Of a stretch of 36,922 nucleotides of DNA, positions 25,105-32,445 are shown piece by piece (position 1 is the first letter of the stretch; each line of letters starts with the position of its first letter). Both the position numbers and the translations under genes were made by a program. Source of the stretch: a virus; IMG/VR virus record IMGVR_UViG_3300047333_000073, positions 1 through 36,922 of that record. One strand, given 5' to 3'. Under the pieces are notes generated by a model. The model made no database searches. It had not been told where the DNA came from and saw only the letters and a list, made by a program, of their open reading frames with translations.

Positions 25105-25446
25105 ATGAAAATCATAATCGAAGCCGTTCCAAAAAGCGAGATGAGATACGCGACTTGGGGCGACTGGTTTCAGGACGGCGACTGCGTGAAAATCCAAGTT
25201 ATGGACGACCTTGATCCGGACATTCAGTTTCTCGTGGCGTTGCACGAACTGGTCGAGGTTAAGCTGTGCGTCATGCGCGGCATTTCCCAACAACAGGTGG
25301 ACGACTTCGACATGAATTTCCAAGGCCTTGACGAACCAGGCGATCACCCCGACGCGCCGTATCGCAAAGAGCATCGCCAAGCCATGCTGATCGAACATAT
25401 GATGGCATCTTTCATGGGATTTTCAGATTACGGTCGGATCGAATGA
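25105..25446 (+). CDS. Conserved phage hypothetical protein
   Basis: A 113-residue protein that I recall as a widespread phage family of unknown function. The pattern is K-I-x-I-E-x-x-P..E-x-R-Y-x-T-x-GDW (1-22), VALHELVEVKLC (49-60), then DDFDMNF and EPGDHPDAPYRKEHRQA. The HELVE segment resembles but is not a canonical HExxH zinc site. The conserved His, Glu and Asp residues would allow a metal site. It overlaps the following gene by ATGA and lies before the ATP-grasp gene. Confidence 0.75.
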   Translation: MKIIIEAVPKSEMRYATWGDWFQDGDCVKIQVMDDLDPDIQFLVALHELVEVKLCVMRGISQQQVDDFDMNFQGLDEPGDHPDAPYRKEHRQAMLIEHMMASFMGFSDYGRIE

Positions 25447-25709
25447 ACCCACCAGAAAAATCTGCCGAAATTTTGACGCCGTTTGGAAAATACCGCACCC
25501 CACAGGCATCTAAAGAAATCATTGACCTGATGGAAGAAATGCTTGAACGCGCTAAACGAGGCGAGGTTACCGCGCTCGCCTTGGTAGCCCTTGCGCCGAA
25601 TGATCATAGCATTACGGCTTGGCGACAAGGTCAGCATTCAATGTTTACCGTGGTTGGCCTCATAGACATTTTGAAGGATGATGTGCTTGATCAGGGACGT
25701 ATTAAATGA
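25443..25709 (+). CDS. Hypothetical protein
   Basis: An 88-residue protein (MNPPEKSAEILTPFGKYRTP...) with a helical first half and a GEVTALALVALAPNDHS strand-rich middle. Both ends overlap neighbours by ATGA, so it is translated together with the preceding conserved protein and the ATP-grasp ligase. No family recognised; position suggests a link to the ligase. Confidence 0.68.
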   Translation: MNPPEKSAEILTPFGKYRTPQASKEIIDLMEEMLERAKRGEVTALALVALAPNDHSITAWRQGQHSMFTVVGLIDILKDDVLDQGRIK

Positions 25710-27034
25710 GGATTCTTCTCATTGACCAAGAATGCCTCGGGCTGGACTTCGCGCTCAGGTGCGAAGCAGTCGGGCATGACGTGCGATGGTATCGTCACAG
25801 TCCGAAAAAGCCGATTCGCGACGGGGAAGGATTCGGCGGGTTCAAGATGATCGACGATTGGCGCGCCAGCATGGGATGGGCGCGGGACGGGCTGATTGTC
25901 TGCACGGGCAATTTCACATTTCTGCAAGAACTCGACCGGTTCCGCGATCTTGGGTTCAAAATCTTCGCTCCCACCGTCAAATCCGCCGAACTTGAAATTG
26001 TGCGGTCCAAAGGAATGGAAGCTATGCAGGCGGCGGGCATCGAAGTCCCGCCTTACACATGCTTCAACAGTTTGGCCGAGGCCGAAGCGTTTCAGCGCAA
26101 ATCAGACAAAGCGCATGTTTTTAAGACGATGGGAAGCGAAGACGACAAGTCTTTGACGTTTGTCGGCAGCGATCCTGCGCAAATGGTCGGGTTTATTCAG
26201 CGTCAGATCGCCAAAGGCATGAAGCTAAAAGGCGCCTGCATGTTACAAGAAAAGATCGACATGCTTGCCGAAGTCGGTGTTTCAGGCTGGTTCGGGCCAG
26301 AGGGGTTTTTGCCTGGAAAATGGCAGATTTGCTTCGAACACAAAAAGCTCATGAACGGCGAGATCGGCCCAAACACCGGAGAGCAAGGCACCGTTTGTCA
26401 GTATGTATCGACAGACAAAATGGCGGAAACCTGCCTAAAACCGATGGAGAGCATTCTCAAGGTTTTGGGGCACCGCGGCGATTTTGCGCTAGGTGCCGGC
26501 ATAGACAAAAAGGGGCAAGTCTGGCCGTTTGAGTGGACCGCCCGGCTGGGGTGGCCCGCTTTTTACATCCAAGTAGCGTCGCACAAGGGCGATCCAGCGC
26601 AATGGATGCGCGACTTGCTCGACGGCAAGGACACGCTGAAAGTGTCAAACGACGTTGCAATTGGCGTCGTGATGGCCCAACCGCGCTACCCGTACAATTC
26701 CAGCCCGCCCGACCTCGTAGAAGGAAACCCGATCAGCGGGATAGACAAAGTTGCCGACAGTATCCATCCCGCATCGGTGATGCTGGCCAAAGGCCCGGTT
26801 TGGCAGGGGGGAAAGATCGCGGACGCCAAAATCCCTCAAACGACCGGCGAATATGTGCTCGTCGCGACCGGGCTTGGAAAAACCGTCACCCAAGCCCGTG
26901 AGAAGGTTTATGGTGTCGTGGAACAAGTCAAATTCAAAGATCGCATGTTCCGGACAGACATCGGCAAAAAGCTAGAAGCGGTTTTGCCGAAGCTTCACAA
27001 GTTTGGCTTTGCGAAACAGATGGAATACGAGTAA
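25706..27034 (+). CDS. ATP-grasp ligase, PurD-like
   Basis: A 442-residue ATP-grasp enzyme resembling glycinamide ribonucleotide synthetase (PurD), which joins glycine to phosphoribosylamine with ATP. The N-terminus MRILLIDQECLGLDFALRCE is a Rossmann-like start. IGPNTGEQGTV (about 220-230) parallels the PurD GPNTGGMG loop. EWTARLGWP (about 276-284) parallels the metal-binding E-x-N-x-R-x-G-x-P signature. GLGKTVTQAREKVYGVVEQV and FRTDIGK (about 388-420) match the PurD C-terminal domain. It is a lone gene among virion genes with no other purine enzymes, so a different substrate is likely. Confidence 0.83.
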   Translation: MRILLIDQECLGLDFALRCEAVGHDVRWYRHSPKKPIRDGEGFGGFKMIDDWRASMGWARDGLIVCTGNFTFLQELDRFRDLGFKIFAPTVKSAELEIVRSKGMEAMQAAGIEVPPYTCFNSLAEAEAFQRKSDKAHVFKTMGSEDDKSLTFVGSDPAQMVGFIQRQIAKGMKLKGACMLQEKIDMLAEVGVSGWFGPEGFLPGKWQICFEHKKLMNGEIGPNTGEQGTVCQYVSTDKMAETCLKPMESILKVLGHRGDFALGAGIDKKGQVWPFEWTARLGWPAFYIQVASHKGDPAQWMRDLLDGKDTLKVSNDVAIGVVMAQPRYPYNSSPPDLVEGNPISGIDKVADSIHPASVMLAKGPVWQGGKIADAKIPQTTGEYVLVATGLGKTVTQAREKVYGVVEQVKFKDRMFRTDIGKKLEAVLPKLHKFGFAKQMEYE

Positions 27035-27041
27035 ATCCCTC

Positions 27042-27075
27042 ATATTGGCACGCCGTGACGGCGCCCCGGAGACCT
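27042..27075 (+). promoter_or_regulatory. Short hairpin between ligase and fibre genes
   Basis: In this 42-base gap, CGCCGTGACGGCG (about 27051-27063) is a 5-bp stem with a 3-base loop. No U-run follows, so it is not a classical terminator. GGAG follows eight bases before the ATG at 27077. It could be a processing or attenuation element, or chance. Confidence 0.2.
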
Positions 27076-27076
27076 G

Positions 27077-28198
27077 ATGACCACCGAATATCTCGCACCA
27101 TACGCGGTACAGCAGTTCACCGATTCATCCGGCAATCTCTTGTCGGGTGGAAAATTGTTCACCTACGCGGCCGGCACGACCACAAAACTCGCGACATATA
27201 CCGATAACACCGGCGTGACCGCAAACACCAATCCTATCATCCTGAACGCCAGGGGCGAGTGCGCTATCTGGATACCGCCCGGCGTTGGGTATAAATTTGT
27301 ACTTTCGCCGTCGACGGACACCGATCCGCCAACCAACCCGTTTTGGACGGCTGATCAGATTTTTGTGCCGCCCGTATTGCCGACCCCCAACAGCAGCAAC
27401 GAGCTATATTTTGTTCAGGTAAACGCCAGTGGCAACGGCTACCAAACGATAGCGCCATCGGCGGTTCTTACGGCAATCGGTGGCGCTGCCGCAGGAACAT
27501 ATGCCGGCCAGAACCTTTACGGTGGCGTTTTAAGCGTCAACACCGCGCTTTCTGTGCCGTCCGCTGGCAGCATAGAGGTCTACGAAGTCGGCTCAGCCAC
27601 GTCCCCATTCACGATTACGCTACCTACGCCAACCCAGAACACAAGGTTTCGGCTGATCGGCGTTGGGGGTTCAAACGCGGCCTCAATAACCACCGCCGCA
27701 GGAACGCTTACCCTGCCGGACGGAACGCAACCGTCGCTCCCTTATTCCGGGCAATATCAACAACTTGGATTGTGCAGCGACTTTTTTGCCGATGGATCAA
27801 ATTGGTTTCAATGTTCTTCTTCGGGGCAAGACATCACCCGAGCGGCGGTGAACCCTAACCAGGCGCCGCAATTCGGCCAACTTTTAGGAGGTGCTAGCAC
27901 CGCAGGCACGCCCGCGACGGTCCAAAACGAACTTAGCTCTCGCGCGTTTGGATCGACCTACACCAACAGCACCGGAAAACCCATTTTCGTCACTGTCACC
28001 GGAACTTCAACTGCGATCGGCGGCGGATTTGGCGCGACCGTCGTCAATGTCGGTGGCGGCGGGACGATGAATGTCGGCGTGTTTCAAGCAGGAGTTTCGG
28101 CACAGCAAGGCACGCTTTCATTCATCGTGCCTCCCGGTGCTACCTACAGCGCCGTCGCGACAAGCTGCACACTCGAATACTGGACTGAATATCGTTAA
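27077..28198 (+). CDS. Second tail fibre / tailspike-like protein
   Basis: A 373-residue beta-rich protein. Its N-terminal domain (residues about 5-90: QQFTDSSGNLLSGGKLFTYA, then TYTDNTG...NPIILNARGE..IW) is the head- or tail-binding module common at the start of phage fibres and spikes. The remainder is Gly/Ser/Thr-rich, without a recognised enzymatic domain, and ends in a compact segment (TLSFIVPPGATYSAVATSCT). The binding module suggests attachment to the tail hub. Confidence 0.8.
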   Translation: MTTEYLAPYAVQQFTDSSGNLLSGGKLFTYAAGTTTKLATYTDNTGVTANTNPIILNARGECAIWIPPGVGYKFVLSPSTDTDPPTNPFWTADQIFVPPVLPTPNSSNELYFVQVNASGNGYQTIAPSAVLTAIGGAAAGTYAGQNLYGGVLSVNTALSVPSAGSIEVYEVGSATSPFTITLPTPTQNTRFRLIGVGGSNAASITTAAGTLTLPDGTQPSLPYSGQYQQLGLCSDFFADGSNWFQCSSSGQDITRAAVNPNQAPQFGQLLGGASTAGTPATVQNELSSRAFGSTYTNSTGKPIFVTVTGTSTAIGGGFGATVVNVGGGGTMNVGVFQAGVSAQQGTLSFIVPPGATYSAVATSCTLEYWTEYR

Positions 28199-28214
28199 CC
28201 AACAGGAGATTTTT

Positions 28215-28430
28215 ATGAGCGAACACACAGAAGACAACCACGTTGAGGAAATCAATCCGATTGAGCAGCCGGACGAACAACACTTTGAGCAGCCCGAAGA
28301 AGAACACCCCGTTCTTCTCGCGGTAAAGCAGCATCTCTTCGAAATGATCGCAGAAGGTTTGGCGAACGTACCTCCTGAGATTGAGGCGGATTTCGCGGCG
28401 ATCCTCAATCACGTCAAATCGTATATTTAG
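28215..28430 (+). CDS. Small acidic hypothetical protein
   Basis: A 71-residue, strongly acidic protein (MSEHTEDNHVEEINPIEQPD...) with a disordered Glu/Pro-rich first half and a helix (HPVLLAVKQHLFEMIAEGLA). The ATG at 28215 follows AGGAGA by five bases. It opens the lysis and membrane-protein cluster. No function assigned. Confidence 0.68.
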   Translation: MSEHTEDNHVEEINPIEQPDEQHFEQPEEEHPVLLAVKQHLFEMIAEGLANVPPEIEADFAAILNHVKSYI

Positions 28431-28441
28431 GGGAAGATGTC

Positions 28442-28717
28442 ATGAAAAAGTGGTTGTCAGACCCCAACACCCAAACCGCTCTCATGGCCTCGCTCGGCGG
28501 GATTTTTGCCATCATCGCGGGCGTCATTTCGCATCAGACCGACATCGCGACCGGCGTCGGTGGCATCGTCTTTATCCTTGCTAAAGCGGTTTTTCCCGCC
28601 AACGTGGCCCTTCAGACGGACCTGAAAGCCGCCAGCGAGGACATCGTGAACCAAGTCAACGCCAAAGTCGTCACCAAAGCCGCGCTCGTCGCGCCCGTCA
28701 CAAAGGCAACCCCATGA
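28442..28717 (+). CDS. Holin candidate (two membrane segments)
   Basis: A 91-residue protein with two hydrophobic segments, residues 12-30 (TALMASLGGIFAIIAGVIS) and about 37-55 (ATGVGGIVFILAKAVFPAN), followed by a soluble helical tail. GGGGAAG precedes the ATG. Size, topology and the endolysin downstream make it the best holin candidate, but no holin family is recognised and other two-helix proteins are nearby. Confidence 0.55.
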   Translation: MKKWLSDPNTQTALMASLGGIFAIIAGVISHQTDIATGVGGIVFILAKAVFPANVALQTDLKAASEDIVNQVNAKVVTKAALVAPVTKATP

Positions 28718-29040
28718 AGCGCTTTATTCCTCTCGCCGCCCTTGTCATGCTTGCCGGATGCGCCACGCCCGGCCCATCCGCGCTCATCACCATCGAATCC
28801 GCCGATGCCGCCGCGCTCGCCGGTCTGATAGCCTACGAAAAACTGCCCAACCCGAGCGCCGCAGTCATCGCCCAAGCCAAGGGGTATCAGGTGCAGGTGG
28901 ACGCTGCCCTGGCACCGCTGGAAGCCGCCGCCGCCGCCGGCGGCGACGTGACCAACGCTGCCGAACTGGAAGCTGCCAGCGCGGCTCTCACGGCGCTCAC
29001 GACATACGAAACCGATCACAACATCAAACCAGGAGCCTGA
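28714..29040 (+). CDS. Lipoprotein, possible outer-membrane spanin component
   Basis: A 108-residue protein with a lipoprotein signal peptide: basic start MKRF, hydrophobic PLAALVML and lipobox LAGC (Cys16). Ala at +2 predicts outer-membrane retention. The mature part is Ala-rich and helical rather than Pro-rich like classical Rz1. It is coupled by ATGA to the holin candidate. An o-spanin role is plausible from context only. Confidence 0.65.
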   Translation: MKRFIPLAALVMLAGCATPGPSALITIESADAAALAGLIAYEKLPNPSAAVIAQAKGYQVQVDAALAPLEAAAAAGGDVTNAAELEAASAALTALTTYETDHNIKPGA

Positions 29041-29042
29041 AT

Positions 29043-29267
29043 ATGAACATCACCGCTAGAATGGTATGCCAGTCCGTAACGCTTTTTCCGTCTTGGGAAG
29101 TAGTAACCATGCGAGCAATTTGGTCTGGCCATCCAGAAGACAGCAACTATTCTTCGGCCACTCCAAATGGAACTTTTGAAATAACGGTTTCCAATGAAGC
29201 TGTTTTCGGCGCGTTTAAGCCCGGATCGGTTTACAATTTCCTCATCACGCCACACGAAGGAGCCTGA
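29043..29267 (+). CDS. Small hypothetical protein
   Basis: A 74-residue protein (MNITARMVCQSVTLFPSWEV...) with AGGAG about eight bases before the ATG at 29043. The alternating polar/hydrophobic pattern suggests a small beta-barrel-like domain. No membrane helix, no recognised family. Part of the lysis-region cluster. Confidence 0.65.
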   Translation: MNITARMVCQSVTLFPSWEVVTMRAIWSGHPEDSNYSSATPNGTFEITVSNEAVFGAFKPGSVYNFLITPHEGA

Positions 29268-29271
29268 CGCC

Positions 29272-29466
29272 ATGCCCGCAGTCGCCGAAATCCTCGCGCT
29301 CTTACAGGTGGCGCAGACACTTTACCCGGTTCTCGCCGCCGCCGTGCCGGTCATCGAAAAGGCCCTGCAAGGGCAGCCGCTCACCGACGAAGACGCCGTG
29401 ACCGTGTCGACGGCACGCAAGGCCCTTGAGGCCATCGCTTTCCCAGCGGACCCGATTGCGCCGTGA
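29272..29466 (+). CDS. Small hypothetical protein, hydrophobic N-half
   Basis: A 64-residue protein. Residues 1-35 (MPAVAEILALLQVAQTLYPV...) form hydrophobic helices with Ala, Leu and Val, followed by a polar helical tail. AAGGAG lies 12 bases upstream of the ATG at 29272. The stop overlaps the next GTG (GTGA). It could be a membrane-associated lysis accessory. Confidence 0.6.
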   Translation: MPAVAEILALLQVAQTLYPVLAAAVPVIEKALQGQPLTDEDAVTVSTARKALEAIAFPADPIAP

Positions 29467-29606
29467 GACTGGTAATTTTACCGCTCTTGTTGCTGCTAAT
29501 TTTCGGCGGTGGTGGGGCGTATTACGGCGTGCCGGGCATATATCTGGGCAGCGGCGGCGGGCTAATCTTGCTGTTAATCGTCTTGATTTTGATCGGTGTT
29601 TTTTAA
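29463..29606 (+). CDS. DUF3309-like membrane microprotein
   Basis: A 47-residue protein with two very hydrophobic segments (LVILPLLLLLIFGGGGAYYG and LILLLIVLILIGVF) joined by a Gly/Tyr linker. This layout resembles the small DUF3309 membrane proteins common in alphaproteobacteria, though I cannot verify membership. The GTG at 29463 overlaps the preceding stop. It may be an alternative holin or antiholin. Confidence 0.5.
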   Translation: MRLVILPLLLLLIFGGGGAYYGVPGIYLGSGGGLILLLIVLILIGVF

Positions 29607-29644
29607 GCAGGTGGTCGCGCCTGGCGTGATTGGAGTAAAGTACG

Positions 29645-30070
29645 ATGCCAGACGAAAAGGCAAATCCGCCAATAAATGCTTCCCATGATTTTCAGCTTGG
29701 CGTGCTGTTTGCTCGCGCCGATGCCTCTGATGTCAGGATGGACGCTATGGACGCGCGCATTGCAGGCTTAACCACCGATATCCACCGGGTAAAAGACGAC
29801 GTGGTGCGCGAGTTTAAAGATGCTCTCGACGCGCAAACTAGAGAATTAAAACCCGTCATTACCGAAAAAATGGTTCGCGACGCTAATGCCGTGGCGGCAA
29901 AAATAAAGGCCGAAAACAACACAAATTTTTGGGTGCGGACAGGCGCGATTATTACGATATGCTCGTCAATGGCTGGCGGATTGCTTTGGGTTGACAAGAC
30001 TTTCTGGAATCCGTCGCACCCATTGCATGTTGTGACTGTGCCACCCAGCATTGTTCAGGAGCGGCCATGA
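29645..30070 (+). CDS. Coiled-coil membrane protein
   Basis: A 141-residue protein. A charged N-terminal region with heptad-like spacing (residues about 20-90, RADASDVRMDAMDARIAGLT...) is followed by one membrane helix (98-115, VRTGAIITICSSMAGGLL). A short Pro-rich tail follows. A tail-anchored membrane protein with a coiled coil could act in lysis or superinfection exclusion. The stop overlaps the next start (ATGA). Confidence 0.65.
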   Translation: MPDEKANPPINASHDFQLGVLFARADASDVRMDAMDARIAGLTTDIHRVKDDVVREFKDALDAQTRELKPVITEKMVRDANAVAAKIKAENNTNFWVRTGAIITICSSMAGGLLWVDKTFWNPSHPLHVVTVPPSIVQERP

Positions 30071-30399
30071 CCATCACCCCCAGCCCCACATACAGCCACG
30101 CGCAAACGCCAGAAGCCGCCGCGCAGATGCAAAACCTTATCCGCGTCGAACAGAATTTTGACGAAAACATCATCCTGAACCTCAAGGCCAGGATGCGCGA
30201 TCGCAACACAAATTACCTCTCATTCTTTGCCGGCCTTGTGGTGACGACCGGAAAAAATACCACCGCCGAGGACTGCCTGCGGGCTTGGCTTTCGTGGCTT
30301 GAACAGCAAGGCGGACGCCCGGTCAACGCTTTTGTGGCAGGCGTTCCGGAAGAAAAGATCGCCGCAGTCGTTCGGGAGGTTGCGCGTTATGTCGCATAG
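30067..30399 (+). CDS. Hypothetical protein
   Basis: A 110-residue soluble helical protein (MTITPSPTYSHAQTPEAAAQ...), with a middle NTNYLSFFAGLVVTTGKNTT and a C-terminal AVVREVARYVA helix. It is coupled to both neighbours (ATGA start; 11-base overlap at the end). No family or catalytic motif recognised. Confidence 0.65.
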   Translation: MTITPSPTYSHAQTPEAAAQMQNLIRVEQNFDENIILNLKARMRDRNTNYLSFFAGLVVTTGKNTTAEDCLRAWLSWLEQQGGRPVNAFVAGVPEEKIAAVVREVARYVA

Positions 30400-30658
30400 C
30401 ATCCCCGGTTCCGGCCATAACCACCCGCCGCGCGACTGGCTCGACGTGCTGCGTGACCTAATCCGCAAGCTGCGTGGATGGCTGCAAGAGGCAGTTCGGC
30501 TCGCCGTGCGGCTTGTGACGTGCGAGGCGCTTATCAGGCGTGTGGATACCCAGCTCGCTGACGATTTGGCGCGTGTAGAACGGCATCCGGCTTTGACGGA
30601 CGAGGAACAACACGCGGTGGCGCGAGCGGCGGCGATTGCGCGGGGGGACGTGCGTTGA
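30389..30658 (+). CDS. Small basic helical protein
   Basis: An 89-residue Arg-rich helical protein (MSHSIPGSGHNHPPRDWLDV...). GGGAGG lies upstream of the ATG at 30389. An amphipathic stretch (LRDLIRKLRGWLQEAVRLAV) could lie on membranes or bind nucleic acid. The stop overlaps the next start (TGATG). Function unknown. Confidence 0.62.
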   Translation: MSHSIPGSGHNHPPRDWLDVLRDLIRKLRGWLQEAVRLAVRLVTCEALIRRVDTQLADDLARVERHPALTDEEQHAVARAAAIARGDVR

Positions 30659-30819
30659 TGGTCGGGTATTTGCAATCAGGACTCACCCGAAGTTTCCTGT
30701 TTGTGCAGCGCCACTGCACCGCGCCTATGGCGATCCGTGGTATTTTACGCCTCCACGGCTGGCGTCTGGGTAGTCGGCAACGCATAAATATTGCACACTT
30801 CCGGTCGGCTTCGCAATGA
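30658..30819 (+). CDS. Small basic hypothetical protein
   Basis: A 53-residue Arg/His-rich protein (MVGYLQSGLTRSFLFVQRHC...). It exactly fills the space between two genes, starting in TGATG with the previous stop and ending in ATGA with the next start. Those overlaps are the main support. No family recognised. Confidence 0.45.
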   Translation: MVGYLQSGLTRSFLFVQRHCTAPMAIRGILRLHGWRLGSRQRINIAHFRSASQ

Positions 30820-31322
30820 CCACCGTCATCCTCACCGGCCTGTGGTGCAGCGGCAAGACGATGGCCGCCCGCATGATCCACGAAAACGGCGTTCGCATGG
30901 ACCTCGACCCCGGCGGGATGCCGGACGGCTTTGAGGACGAAGCGATGCACTATCATTTCACCTATCACCCCCACACGCTGCCGATGGACCTGATCCGCGA
31001 GCGCGATGCTGCCCATCCGGCCTGGGGGTTTAAGCACGCCGCCGCGTGGGAAAATCTTCACCCGCAATCCGTCGCCAGCGTGTTCAGGGAACCTCGTGTG
31101 ATCGTCATGCACCGAGACGTGGTGAATTTGCATGTGGAGACGCGAATGCCCATGAAAGACATAGCGATGGAGACCGTGAAAACGCTGCAATGGGCCGCGC
31201 GGCTGGAATGCCCGGTGCTGCATGTCAGCAGCGAGATGCTGTTCCGCGCGCCGCAAAGCGTGGGCGAGATGATCCGGGGGTTTTTGCGGCTGCGCGAGTT
31301 TTCGATGGGGACGGAGGCTTGA
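30816..31322 (+). CDS. P-loop kinase/sulfotransferase-like protein
   Basis: A 168-residue protein with an N-terminal P-loop ILTGLWCSGKTMAARM (5-20; Walker A GLWCSGKT). A mid-region RVIVMHRDVVNLHVETRM resembles the 3'-phosphate-binding part of sulfotransferases. It could be a small sulfotransferase or a nucleoside or nucleotide kinase-like enzyme. It is the second such P-loop protein here, placed directly before the endolysin gene. The true substrate is not visible from the sequence. Confidence 0.65.
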   Translation: MTTVILTGLWCSGKTMAARMIHENGVRMDLDPGGMPDGFEDEAMHYHFTYHPHTLPMDLIRERDAAHPAWGFKHAAAWENLHPQSVASVFREPRVIVMHRDVVNLHVETRMPMKDIAMETVKTLQWAARLECPVLHVSSEMLFRAPQSVGEMIRGFLRLREFSMGTEA

Positions 31323-31356
31323 ACTGTGCATCAACTGAATTTTTGGAGGCAAGCCT

Positions 31357-31818
31357 GTGACCGAAACCCAGCCTAACCCTGTTGCAATCGCCGCCGCGCT
31401 TGACGAGCCGTTCGAGGGCTTTTCCGCCACGCCCTACCTCGATCCAGTGGGCATCTGGACAATCGGCTACGGATCGACGCGCGACGGCAATGACGCCCCT
31501 GTGACGGCCAGCACGCCGCCGATCACGCAAAGCCAAGCGGTCGATTTGCTGATGCGCGACATGCAGGCGGCATTCGCCGATATTGCGCTGGCCGTGAAAG
31601 TGCCTTTGACCGCCAACGAAAGTGCTGCGCTCGCCTCGCTGATTTACAATATCGGCGCCGGGGCGTTCAACAATTCGACGCTGCTTCAACTGCTGAATGC
31701 CGGGCAGTACGAAGCAGCGGCCGCACAGTTTGAGCTTTGGGATCACGCGGCCGGCAAGATTCTCGCCGGGCTGTTACGGCGTCGGATGGCGGAAAAAGCG
31801 CTGTTTGAAAAGCCTTAG
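31357..31818 (+). CDS. GH24 endolysin (T4/P22-type lysozyme)
   Basis: A 153-residue muramidase that cleaves the glycan strands of peptidoglycan. The catalytic triad has the T4 lysozyme spacing: Glu20 in FEGF, Asp29 in YLDP and Thr35 in WTIGYG (E-x8-D-x5-T). There is no signal peptide or SAR anchor, so export should depend on a holin. The GTG at 31357 follows GGAGG by seven bases. It is the last rightward gene and meets the leftward block just downstream. Confidence 0.95.
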   Translation: MTETQPNPVAIAAALDEPFEGFSATPYLDPVGIWTIGYGSTRDGNDAPVTASTPPITQSQAVDLLMRDMQAAFADIALAVKVPLTANESAALASLIYNIGAGAFNNSTLLQLLNAGQYEAAAAQFELWDHAAGKILAGLLRRRMAEKALFEKP

Positions 31819-31881
31819 GGGTTGGACCCATGTCTTGTACCGACCTTTGGTTATCTCGGGATCGTCAGATTCGGCGCTCAT
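31774..31881 (-). CDS. Possible 35-residue protein overlapping endolysin 3' end
   Basis: MSAESDDPEITKGRYKTWVQ followed by a basic tail (PLRLFKQRFFRHPTP). AAGGA lies seven bases before the ATG at 31881, and the start follows the previous leftward stop by one base. Its last 45 bases are antisense to the endolysin gene. It would be the last gene of the leftward operon. Unrecognised. Confidence 0.4.
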   Translation of the reverse strand: MSAESDDPEITKGRYKTWVQPLRLFKQRFFRHPTP

Positions 31882-31882
31882 A

Positions 31883-32092
31883 TCATGTTCCTTGCGTCAT
31901 ACGATCACGAGTATAAACGTTTCCAATCGCTGCGCCAGAAGATGTAAAAAATACCCAGCACATCGTAATGGCGGGATCGGTCTCAAAGATGTCTTTTGCG
32001 ATTTTCATCGCGACGATGCGGTTTATCGTCTTCGTGTGCGTGATCGTTCCTTTGCCATCGCATTTGCGGAAACAAACCTCATAGATGCTCAT
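31883..32092 (-). CDS. Hypothetical protein
   Basis: A 69-residue protein (MSIYEVCFRKCDGKGTITHT...). The ATG at 32092 is chosen because it overlaps the upstream stop as ATGA. It contains three scattered cysteines (7, 11, 43) and an alpha/beta pattern. No family recognised. Near the end of the leftward operon. Confidence 0.6.
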   Translation of the reverse strand: MSIYEVCFRKCDGKGTITHTKTINRIVAMKIAKDIFETDPAITMCWVFFTSSGAAIGNVYTRDRMTQGT

Positions 32093-32445
32093 TGGGTGGA
32101 CTTTGTGTCTGGGATTGAAGGAAGCGGACGCCATAATTCAACATCGCTCGCGTCGCAGAAAAAATCGTCATAGTGTTCGTCGTCAAAACACAGATGCTCG
32201 CAATTCCACGGGCGCATCTTGATTTCGCCTTTATGGACAATCAGGCAATCGACATACTCGTAGCTTTTCTTTCCAGGCTTAGTCGGCAGCGCGTCCTGGG
32301 GTTTTACCCATAGGGCATCCTCATATGCCTTGATGGCATCCCCGATCAGGTCATCAATCGCGAGAAGATCAAACGGCTCTTTTCTATTGGCAAAAACCTC
32401 GTAGGCAGCGCGCAAGGCGTCGGTCTCGCTCATATCATTCACCAT
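32089..32445 (-). CDS. Hypothetical protein
   Basis: A 118-residue acidic protein with a C-terminal segment CLIVHKGEIKMRPWNCEHLC...YDDFFCDASDVELWRPLPS. This resembles phage proteins of unknown function with a small beta domain (the DxxxWxPLP ending is a familiar pattern in phage hypotheticals). The ATG at 32445 overlaps the preceding gene; an ATG four codons later is also possible. Confidence 0.65.
   Translation of the reverse strand: MVNDMSETDALRAAYEVFANRKEPFDLLAIDDLIGDAIKAYEDALWVKPQDALPTKPGKKSYEYVDCLIVHKGEIKMRPWNCEHLCFDDEHYDDFFCDASDVELWRPLPSIPDTKSTQ

Noticed and set aside
25061-25108. 15-residue frame MHLNAIKSPDPGSII ending in ATGA with the next gene
   Set aside because: Too short to support as a protein and no ribosome site; a leader function cannot be shown.
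25249-25263. HELVE in the 113-residue protein as a zinc metalloprotease site
   Set aside because: The HExxH second histidine is absent, so a protease call is not supported.
27051-27063. Hairpin as a transcription terminator
   Set aside because: The stem is only 5 bp and has no following T-run, so it is listed only as a weak element.
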